Of a stretch of 64,000 bases of DNA, positions 55,483 through 64,000 are shown piece after piece. The stretch spans positions 2,604,001-2,668,000 of the forward strand of contig JAEUWY010000005.1 in the NCBI GenBank assembly GCA_022059125.1. The letters run 5' to 3'. Position 1 is the first letter of the stretch, and every line of letters begins with the position of its first letter. A program made the position numbers and the translations under genes. The notes beneath the pieces were generated by a model, which saw only the letters and a program-made list of their open reading frames with translations, made no database searches and was not told where the DNA came from. This stretch comes from Corynespora cassiicola. Taxonomy: Eukaryota; Ascomycota; Dothideomycetes; Pleosporales; Corynesporascaceae.

Positions 55483-57710
55483 ATGGGTCGTCTAATGACT
55501 GTAGCGACATGCTCGCTCAACCAGTGGGCGCTCGATTGGGAGGGCAACCTCGCCCGCATCAAGGAGAGCATCCAAGAGGCAAAGGCTCGAGGGGCAACTC
55601 TGCGTGTAGGCCCGGAACTTGAGGTCTGCGGATATGGCTGTCTGGACCATTTCCTCGAGGGCGACCTCTACCTGCACTGCTGGGAGATGCTCCTTCAGAT
55701 CCTCACGGACAAATCATGCCATGGCATCCTTTTGGTACGTACTCTTCTCGTCTGACCATGATATAGAAATAGTTTCTCCCTTTTGTAACATGATACCTCG
55801 TGCCTGTAAAGTACCATGCTGAGAGACAACAGGACATTGGCATGCCCGTCATCCACAGGAACAACCGATTCAACTGTAGGATCATTGCTCTGGACGGCAA
55901 AATCATCCTCATCCGGCCGAAACTTTACTTGGCCAATGATGGCAACTACCGGGAGATGCGATACTTTATTCCCTGGAACCGCCCGACCCATGTTGAGGAG
56001 TTCTACCTTCCCAGAATGATTGCCCAGCAGCAGGGAAGCCTCAAGGTTCCGATTGGAGATGCCGTGATTTCCACCCCCGACACCTGCATTGGAGCAGAAA
56101 CATGCGAGGAGCTCTTCACCCCGCGTTCACCCCACAATGACATGGGCCTGAACGGAGTTGAGATCTTCACAAACTCTAGTGGCAGCCACCACAGCCTCCG
56201 CAAGCTGGACACCAGAATCTCTCTCATTCAGGAGGCCACCAGGAAGAACGGAGGTGTCTATCTTTACTCGAACCAGCAGGGTTGTGATGGCGACCGACTC
56301 TACTACGACGGATGTGCCATGATCTTGATCAATGGAGAGATTGTGGCACAGGGCTCCCAGTTCTCCATGAACGACGTCGAAGTTATCACGGCCGTTGTCG
56401 ACATTGAAGAGGTCCGATCCTACCGCTTTGCTCCCTCTCGAGGACTCCAGGCCATCTCCGCCCCCACCTACCAGCGCATCGAGACCCCCTTCAGTCTCTC
56501 AGACAACGCGGTAGACTTCGACCCCAAGGTCTTCCCCACGGCACGGCGCCCCCTCCGTGTTCATAAACCCGAGGAGGAGATTGCACTCGGCCCGGCATGT
56601 TGGCTATGGGACTACCTCCGACGCAGCAAAGCCGCCGGATTCCTCGTCCCCCTGAGCGGTGGCATCGATTCATGCTCGACCGCAACGCTAGTATTCAGCA
56701 TGTGCCGCCTCGTCATGGACGCCCTCCATGAAGGCAACGCCCAAGTCAAAGCCGACGTCCAGCGCATCGCCGGCGCCTATGAATCCGCCGACTGGTTACC
56801 CAAGACCCCGCAGGAGCTCTGCAACCGCATCCTGCACACCGTCTACATGGGCATGGCCTCGCAGTCTTCCAAAGAGACGCGCTCGCGCGCCGAGCGCCTG
56901 GCCAAAGACATCGGCGCCTACCACACCGACATGAACATCGACGACGTCTTCCACGCCGAGAAGAACCTCCTCACGCAAGCCACGGGCTTCACCCCGCAAT
57001 TCAAAGTCCACGGTGGCTCCGTGTCCGAGAACCTGGCCCTGCAGAACATCCAGGCGCGCACCCGCATGGTCACGGCGTACTACTTCGCGCAGATGCTTCC
57101 AACGGTGCGCCAGCGCCCCGGCGGCGGCGGCCTCCTCGTCCTCGGCTCCGGAAATGTGGACGAGTGTCTGCGCGGCTACCTCACCAAATACGACTGCAGC
57201 TCCGCAGACATCAATCCCATCGGTAGCATCTCCAAATCCGATCTCAAGCGCTTCATCCGCTGGGCAGGCGACGCTTTTAGCCTGCCCATCTTGGAAGAGT
57301 TCATCGAAGCCACGCCGACTGCCGAGCTAGAGCCCATCACCTCTGACTACGTCCAGAGCGATGAGGCGGACATGGGCATGACGTACGTCGAGCTCAGCGT
57401 GTTTGGCCGTCTGCGCAAGGAGGCGAAGTTGGGGCCATTTGGAATGTTTCAGCGGTTGCTGCATGAGTGGCGCGAGGAGTATAGTCCGCGTGAGGTCGCG
57501 GTCAAGGTCAAGAGGTTCCACCACTTTTATGCGATCAATCGGCACAAGATGACTACTATGACGCCGGCGTATCATGCAGAGGCGTATTCGCCAGATGACA
57601 ATCGATTCGATCTCAGGCCGTTTTTGTATCCGGCGTTTTTCGAGGGGTGGAGTTTTAGGAAGATTGATGAGGTGGTGGAGAGGTTAGAGAGGGAGGGGGG
57701 GCGGGAGTAA
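55483..57710 (+). CDS. QNS1: Glutamine-dependent NAD synthetase
   Basis: Exons 55483-55734 and 55833-57710 with a 98-nt intron; 709 aa, the family length. The N-terminal nitrilase-like glutaminase domain has its triad at the family positions: Glu45 in [11 protein letters not shown], Lys114 in RPKLYLAND and Cys175 in GAETCEELF. It frees ammonia, which is channelled to the C-terminal synthetase domain with the PP-loop SGGIDS (359-364) and the LGSGNVDE and [13 protein letters not shown] segments. The enzyme converts nicotinic acid adenine dinucleotide to NAD in the last step of both the de novo and salvage routes. It is cytosolic and nuclear in yeast. [15 protein letters not shown] is the conserved start. 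Identity is certain. Confidence 0.97.
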
Positions 57711-58478
57711 GGGGGTTGAGACAGAGACGTGGGGGCGTTTTGGGGCGAGATAGGGAAGGGGATGTAGTTTGAAGGGATGAGAAGCCGGTTTGGCTGGTTA
57801 TATACGTGTCTTTTATTACCATTTGTGCGTCTGATGGTCTTTGTGAGGTCGGTGCTAGATTGGCATTGCACGGTGATGTGGGTCCTGTGGAAGATGAGTT
57901 CGGAGTGGTGTATATAGCCATCTTACTGATGTATCAAAACAACAGACTTCTATGGGTGTATATTGTGGACATAAATGCAGATATACTTCGTCAAGGCTTG
58001 AAACTACGGACCCTCTGTGTTTCTCTTGGGTCGCTCTGAAGAGAATAAACGAATTCGATGGCTCTGGTAAGTGGATATTCAATGGCTTGTTGGGGGCTAA
58101 ATATATTTCGAGAAATGTGGCATTATCGGTGAGTAGTTGTTCAGTGGCTCGTAGGGGTCAAACAAAGTTGAAGCTCTTAACATGAACGCTTTGAAAGCAG
58201 AATGTGTCATCTCGAAAAAAACACCTGTGGAACGATCATGCTACATACAGCGTAGTATTCGTAATGCTGGATGACAAAAAGGATGTTGTGGTATTATATA
58301 GGGCTAATTCATGATCTAAATAACATCATAATAGTGTGAGACCGCTGTGTATATGAATTTCATGCAAATAGTGGAAAAATATAAGAATATAGAAGACGCT
58401 TCTGAAAATAATGATCGTACAAGAATCGTAAATGCCGCTTCTGAAAATAGTGGATAGTGCAAGAATTTGAACTGTACC
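57711..58478. other. Convergent intergenic region, QNS1 / MFS transporter
   Basis: 768 bp where the composition changes from GC-rich QNS1 to AT-rich DNA. It contains the imperfect repeat at 58396-58470. No gene is supported. Confidence 0.5.
58396..58470. repeat. Imperfect direct repeat near the MFS 3' end
   Basis: Two copies, about 37 nt each, of CGCTTCTGAAAATAxTG...CAAGAAT follow each other immediately downstream of the transporter stop. A weaker third copy (CAAATAGTGGAAAAATATAAGAAT) precedes them. Confidence 0.55.
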
Positions 58479-60349
58479 TTACGAAGAAACACTCTTCTTC
58501 TCATGATAATAGTCCCCCCTGTCCCTGTATGTCACTTCGCTCCAACTGTCAGGTCTTATCTTCTCTTCCAGAGTGTTGCTTATGTCATAGCTCTTGAGAA
58601 AGAGGCTCCCAATGAGTGCGACCCCTGCTAAGGCTGCCATCACGATCCAGATCCACATGAGAGCGTGAGTGAAGCTGTTCCTCAGTTGATGTTTGATCTC
58701 GTTCTCTGGCATAGCCTTGATGATCTGCACCAATTTTACTGCATCTCTGGAGTATTCTTGAGCCATCTTGGATATGAGTGGCTGTGACAACATTTTCTTT
58801 TCCATCTGATTTTGAAATACCACACCGCCCACTGCTACGCCAAGAGTAGAACCAAATGCTTTGAAAAATGTAAACAAATTCGTTGCGTAAGTCTGGTTTT
58901 CTGCACTTGAAGACGCCTGAACAGCAATGATCATCGCTGGATAGAGGATACCCATTCCGATGCCACCAACAAGGTTGAGCACAACCCACACAGCGGTGGA
59001 AGTTTCAGCTGTGAGCAATACGAGAAGGCCCATGCCAACCACGCCAAAGCCCCAGCCTAGCCAATTAGCCCATCGGTATGTCCCCGTCTTCGAGATGCAT
59101 ATGCCTGTGATCTAGAATTATATTAGTCCGAGACGCACGTCACTAGTGGAAAAAGGAACATACCACAGCGCATGGAGCAACTGTCAGTGTCCATGGGAAA
59201 ACAGCGACTCCGGCCATGACGGGCGACATGCCCTTGACTGCCTCAAAGTAGAGCGGAAGATAAAAGAAGACAGCTGCTAGAATAAGTCCGTATATCGTCG
59301 TCATCATGAATATGATAGCTGCAGATCGGTTCTTGAAAACGTCGGTGCGGATCAACGGATTCGTCGCATAATATTCCTGGTGTATGGCGAACACTATAAT
59401 TCCGGCGGTGCAAACACAAAGCGGTACCACGGTGCGCCATGAATCCCAGGGGCACTCAATACCGCCGCGGCTGATTGGTATAAGAAAACCAGTCGTGGAT
59501 GTGAGAAATAGGGCCATCCCTACCCAGTCTACCTGGCGCAACTTCTCGACAAAAGATCCATACTTTTTGTCAAGGTTCAAGAAGATTGTGATAAAAATGC
59601 CGCCCACGCCTAGAAAGGGAAGGTTGATCCAAAAAATCCAACGCCACAGTTGCTCGTGAGCTAGACCGCCACCTAAATTGCTTTTGTCAACAATGCGGCC
59701 CCGCGGCGGGAAATATTTAGCCTACCCATCAAAGGACCGCCAATCGTACCGAAGCACCACATGGCGCCTAGCAAGCTAAGCCACCTCCCTTGCTCTCGCA
59801 GGGGGATCGTGTCGACCACTATCAAGGCGGTCAAGCATAAGATTCCGCCCCCACCTGCACCTTGTACAGTGCGACCCACGAGTATGCTCGTAAAGTTGTT
59901 AGAAGATGCGACAACTACAGAGCCTATGAAGAACAGCACAAGACTGGCATCAATCAAAGGTTTACGACCAAATATATGCGACAACGATCCTATTATGGGT
60001 TGGAACACGGTGGACGCAAGGAGGAATGACGTGCCACTCCAAAATGCCTCGACCGCAGAGCCGGCGAGGGCTTTGGCGATAACCTTCAGTCATTTTAGCA
60101 ATCAATCTAGAGAATTCGAAGCCCCAAAGGGGTTGGGAGGCTTACCGGCAGGGCAACGGCCAGCGAAGTGGCATCTAGGGCCACCATGAGCGTGATGATG
60201 CAAAGGCTGCCGAATGCTGCCAGAAGCTGCCACCTAGGTCGCATTTTCCGCGTTGCTGGTGCATTTGATTCCGAATCCCGCGTGCTTTCTTGGACTAATG
60301 TCATGTCATCCACCTCTGTATCTCGGATGGAGTGGGCCTCTGATGTCAT
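58479..60349 (-). CDS. MFS drug:proton antiporter, DHA2 (14-helix) type
   Basis: Four exons, complement of 60146-60349, 59726-60083, 59164-59672 and 58479-59111; 567 aa. The N-terminus of about 40 residues is charged and cytosolic. The first helix ends LDATSLAVALPVIAKAL, with the D-A-T-(S) of DHA2 pumps. GRKPLIDAS lies in loop 2-3, GRTVQGAGGGGIL in helix 4, and the antiporter motif C region GTIGGPLMGGGL in helix 5. At least twelve hydrophobic helices follow, and the length suits fourteen. The last loop before the final helix (QMEKKMLSQPLISK...) is long, as in this family. Such pumps export toxins, drugs or the fungus's own metabolites. No biosynthetic cluster is visible around it. Three introns of 52-62 nt keep frame, so the gene is intact. 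Substrate unknown. Confidence 0.88.
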
Positions 60350-63045
60350 GGTTAGTGCCGGGGGATCCTAGGACGGCGTAGGCGGAATTCTAGATGCGAT
60401 TTAGCAAATTCGACATGCAGGCGACTCGAATATTTTTACTCCTCAGGGCCTTGAAGAATGTAGGAAGCTAACACTTAGTCACATAAGTTCCGAAATTTGA
60501 GCAAAAAGTCGGACGAAAAGAAGATATTAGTGGAGACATCTAGTCTATTAGGTGCCCAAAAAGTAGCAATGAACGTCAATCGGAGCCAGCTCTGACGGTC
60601 AAGATGTCACAGATTGTAACCAGATTCCAGCGAATTGAGCGGGGCCTATGATTGATATCTGCTTTTAATTATGAAACAGCATGGTCATAACTTTTGAACG
60701 TGAAGACCTTTTTCTTTTGTCTGATCACATGATGTCAGTATGAACGCAGAGTGCAAAGTACCGTGACGAGCAGTCACACTGTGAGGCGTTAATAACTGAT
60801 GCAAAATCATCAGGTGAATTTTATCCAGCAGTCGTTATATCACTCCTTTCGTGAGACTATGCAATTTCATATGCATGGGCAACAATTAAAATTCATTACA
60901 GACTAAGAATTCTAACAATCACAAGGAAAAACACGTATAGATCAACTCACTTGGACCTAGAGACACAAAAAGCGAGCTATAACCAATTATTTGCTTTTCT
61001 GTCACAAACTGGCATCGGAAATTCTCAAATAGGCTGGCCACAGTTTTAGTAGAGATTGACAGAATTGGGGAGAGCTGGTTAGCTAAACCTTATCGTGCAT
61101 TGCGAGAAAAAGAATATAAGTCCGGAGAAGCAATAAAGATCCCACGCTATTTCTCAGCAAGGTTGCAACTACCGATGGATTTCCTTAGCTTTTCCGGATT
61201 TCGACCTACGTCAATGCCCATAAACCACAGGCCCTTTATAATAGTGAAAAATTGAAATGATAGGATAAGTGTTTTCAAAATATCGGGCGAGGAGAAAAAG
61301 GTTTGACAGAGTAAAAACTTGCCCCCTTTCCCCTTTTCTTGCTTAACACTTTGTTTGGCCCGATTCCCAGACGAAACCAATTCGGCATGAACTTCATATC
61401 TATTGGCAGTGTCTTGATACTGGTCGAGTCCACAATTGTCCGCTATGTCTTTCCTGTGGCCATTACAATTGGACTCTTTGAGTCATGGGTTTTTTTTCCT
61501 CTTACAGTATCTGTTTTTCCTCGCCCAAGAGCTGATCGTCCACCCCTTTTAACTCTTGTACGACTTGCCGCACTCTTGCGGGTTTGAATCTCTCGTTGGT
61601 CACTTCTTGACTTTACTCGATCGATCGGCTGATACACCCCCACGCCAAAATCATGAAAGGCACACTCAATGATGGGGTTCTTCACACCTTGAGTCTTCTA
61701 CAGGTGGAAAATTCAGTTCAATTCAGATGAGCTTGGTTAATTTGGTAGACTTTTCCGATCATGAAAGCAACAATTTTGAACAGCCAACGAGGTTTGTGCA
61801 GGGCGTTAAGAAGACGAACAGAGTATGGAGTATCGATTATTGAAGGTACTTCAGGCAAGAACTCTCGGAGATATATCATTTCGCCATTTGATTCCGAACG
61901 CATCAGGAGACTTTTCGGATTTGTTGGGTAAAGTCGATCAAACCTTGCAGTGCGGCAAAAGCAAACCTGGAGAATAATGCTTCTAAGGAACATGAGAATC
62001 ATGGAACTTGCTAAAATAGGACGGAATATAAAGCTCTTCAGGAAGTTTGTGTCTTTGTGAGAGAGTTGTCAAGGGCAGTGTTGAGGCTGAAAGTAGAGTA
62101 CAGCAAAGCCAAGATCGATCGAAATGTCACTCATCTGATATCCTACTCATAATTTTCAAAGACCTAACTGAATTAAAAGCTTCTTTCTTTATACTCAAGT
62201 ATGTTCCAGTGTTTGCTACCTGCGAAATATTGTGAGCGAAGCTTGGGTACTAGGGTGAGTAGTCGAGACTTGATGAAGACCCAATACCTGCTCGAAGCTT
62301 GACAAATCCTTTCATTAACATGATGGCATGATTCAAGCGGCCCTTGATGCCTTTATGAATGCCACACTGGCTATAATTACATCGTATTGGGATTTATGGC
62401 CCTAAGAACCCTCTTTTTTGTCTCCATAGCTTACACGGTCAGCTTCTCAGACCAATTCCACCCCCCTCCACCCCATTCCCAATTCTGCACGAATTGCTGT
62501 CGCATTGTCTATACTTATCAAATACTCTTGTTACTTAGAACCGTAGATTGTATTCATAACTTCTACAACTAGCGTTTCAGCCGCAGTTCACCGCTTCTGT
62601 TTCTTGTACGTCTCCACCAGATTGACCATAGAAATTAGCGTATCACAATTGTAATCTCCAAAATCCCTCTCTCTCGTCCTAAGCCTTTAACTTAAGAATA
62701 TTAAACTCAATGGATTCTCTCTGTTCCACGTATTTTCGTGCCTGGCTGCTCATGCTATTCAACCTTTAGCCATTCTCATCCCCATACACCCTCAACTTTG
62801 TGTCAATAGTTTTCAACTCTAGTTTTTTCACGTTTTGACCGTGGTTAAAATTTTATTGTACACAATATATGGAATAAGCCGTCTCCATTCGCCTCTATAA
62901 TTATATTCAACATATGGGAACCTTCGCTTGAGATGTCGCATGACAAGTTCTGTCCACTCGAGTAGTTTTCCATATCCGTATCCACACATTAACGTTCGCA
63001 AAGCACAATGCACAAGTCTATGGACATCCAGTAATTCTACGGAAG

Positions 63046-63086
63046 TCACCTTATAATTAACCCGTAATTGTTGAGTATCTTCAAAA

Positions 63087-63163
<77 letters not shown>

Positions 63164-63474
63164 GGTAGGTAGATCCCCAGAATGTCAAGCGGAATGCCTT
63201 TTGGAGGAAGATCAACTGTAAGCAGCATATATCCTGCCCCCCATAAGCATTCGTCTTGAATTTTGTCTATAGAGACAAAACATGTCACAGCAACAATATT
63301 TCCTGGAATGCAGTCTTGTATCTTATTTTCAAACAATTTCCTGCGATCCTTGACCATTATGTTCCTTTTTAATAAGCCTTTGATTTTGTTATAAGAAAAC
63401 TCAAATAATAGTAGCACTAACATATCCTGCAGCTCCAACGCTTGCAAAGGAAGATGCGATAGCCTATGCAGCAA
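63046..63474 (-). pseudogene. Possible relic reading frame, broken by CT repeat (doubtful)
   Basis: A minus-strand frame of 142 codons whose 3' part is replaced by a run of Arg-Glu from the CT microsatellite. The part before it (KDRRKLFENKIQDC, VDLPPKGIPLDILGIYLP) reads like protein. GIYLPKE is loosely similar to the end of an endonuclease/exonuclease/phosphatase core such as that of non-LTR retroelements, but the similarity is too weak to name it. A second frame lies just downstream on the same strand (62828-63049). Confidence 0.2.
63089..63160. repeat. CT dinucleotide microsatellite, 36 units
   Basis: 72 uninterrupted bases of CT, flanked by TCAAAACA and TTGGGTAGG. It is by far the longest pure simple repeat in the window. 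Confidence 0.98.
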
Positions 63475-64000
63475 AATATTTCGCCCTCTTCTAGCTATTA
63501 TTAAATATTAGAGTCTCAATATAGTTTTCTAGCAATTTAAAATTTATTCCGTGAGCCAAAACTGTAGCTTTAGCTGAAGTTTTCTGATGGTTTTAACCCC
63601 GGGCCGTTGATACTGCTACACACTAACAGCATGTGGTGATTGTACAATCATGCATGCTTTCAATGAAATATTTGAATATACTACTGGTGTGGGGTTACAC
63701 TATTCTACATGGTAATTGGAATCCCTGTATCAATCTGACTCGCTCGCGAATACTAGGATTGCCAAGTGTAGCAGAGAATGACTACTAGGGGAAATTTCGT
63801 GTTAGTTGTTGCAACTTGCGATTGGGCAGTGGATTCTATCTTTACATATTTTTGGGAAATCCTAAATCAAGACCTGCGGAAGCAGCTGTCGCCGAGATTT
63901 TTTTTTTTGAAGTTCTACGCTAAGGATATACTTCGCAGTGGTCATTATGCCTCACATGCACGTATTAAGCTCGGCAAATGTGATCCGCTTGTCTGCACCT

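Larger units (their letters stand above)
60350..64000. other. AT-rich gene-free right end
   Basis: 3.65 kb of AT-rich DNA with frequent stops. The only frames above 80 codons are minus-strand pieces (61718-62002, 63046-63474). They have no recognised domain and are separated by stops and by the CT microsatellite, so they look like relics rather than genes. The first few hundred bases contain the MFS promoter. No terminal repeats or telomere repeats were found. Confidence 0.45.

Noticed and set aside
58479..60349. MFS pump as part of a secondary-metabolite cluster
   Set aside because: No synthase, P450, methyltransferase or pathway regulator lies beside it within the window; the neighbour is the housekeeping gene QNS1.
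63046..63160. Arg-Glu repeat protein
   Set aside because: The (RE)n run is only the translation of the CT microsatellite on the minus strand.

Overview
The window is chromosomal DNA from a filamentous ascomycete (Pezizomycotina). The signs are short spliceosomal introns (mostly 48-110 nt, GT(R)NGT donors, CTRAC/CTAAT-like branch sites), single-gene transcription units on both strands, and fungus-typical genes such as a class II hydrophobin, a conventional fungal kinesin, a hybrid histidine kinase and a choline sulfatase. The hydrophobin class points to Sordariomycetes or Leotiomycetes rather than a yeast. This placement is an inference, not a species call.

Nineteen protein-coding genes can be modelled with exon structure. 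From left to right: an unassigned left end with an AT-richer block lacking long reading frames (1-3590); SPB4 ribosome-biogenesis helicase (-) and DGK1 CTP-dependent diacylglycerol kinase (+), divergent; a kelch-repeat type I membrane protein (-) and UBC7-type E2 (+), divergent; a four-helix membrane protein (-) and bleomycin hydrolase (+), divergent; a class II hydrophobin (+); a patatin-like phospholipase (-) inside a 6 kb AT-rich, repeat-bearing block (about 21.2-27.4 kb); conventional kinesin heavy chain (-); RAD6/UBC2 (-); choline sulfatase (-); a 4.7 kb gene-poor stretch with a dispersed 12-base motif; mitochondrial DEAD-box helicase MSS116 (-); an unknown single-helix protein (-); a GT8-type glycosyltransferase (-); ribosomal protein L7 (-) and tRNA m5C methyltransferase NCL1 (+), divergent over only 249 bp; a GAF-containing hybrid histidine kinase (-) and NAD synthetase QNS1 (+), divergent; and a DHA2-type drug:proton antiporter (-) bordering a 3.6 kb AT-rich, gene-free right end with a 72-bp CT microsatellite.

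Most of the conserved genes serve translation and RNA metabolism (SPB4, RPL7, NCL1, MSS116), ubiquitin conjugation (UBC7, RAD6), NAD and lipid metabolism (QNS1, DGK1), transport along microtubules (kinesin) and signalling (histidine kinase). They do not form one pathway. The accessory-looking genes (hydrophobin, patatin, choline sulfatase, MFS pump, kelch protein) tend to sit next to the AT-rich or gene-poor blocks, which is the usual fungal pattern of a housekeeping backbone with variable islands. I did not find a coherent, clearly undescribed multi-gene system. The most unusual non-coding signals are four copies of CCACATACGCTA within 500 bp (37269-37762) and a 174-bp imperfect inverted repeat (21894-22067). 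No rRNA, tRNA or CRISPR array was recognised. Exon boundaries were set by hand from splice signals and reading-frame continuity and have not been checked against transcripts.
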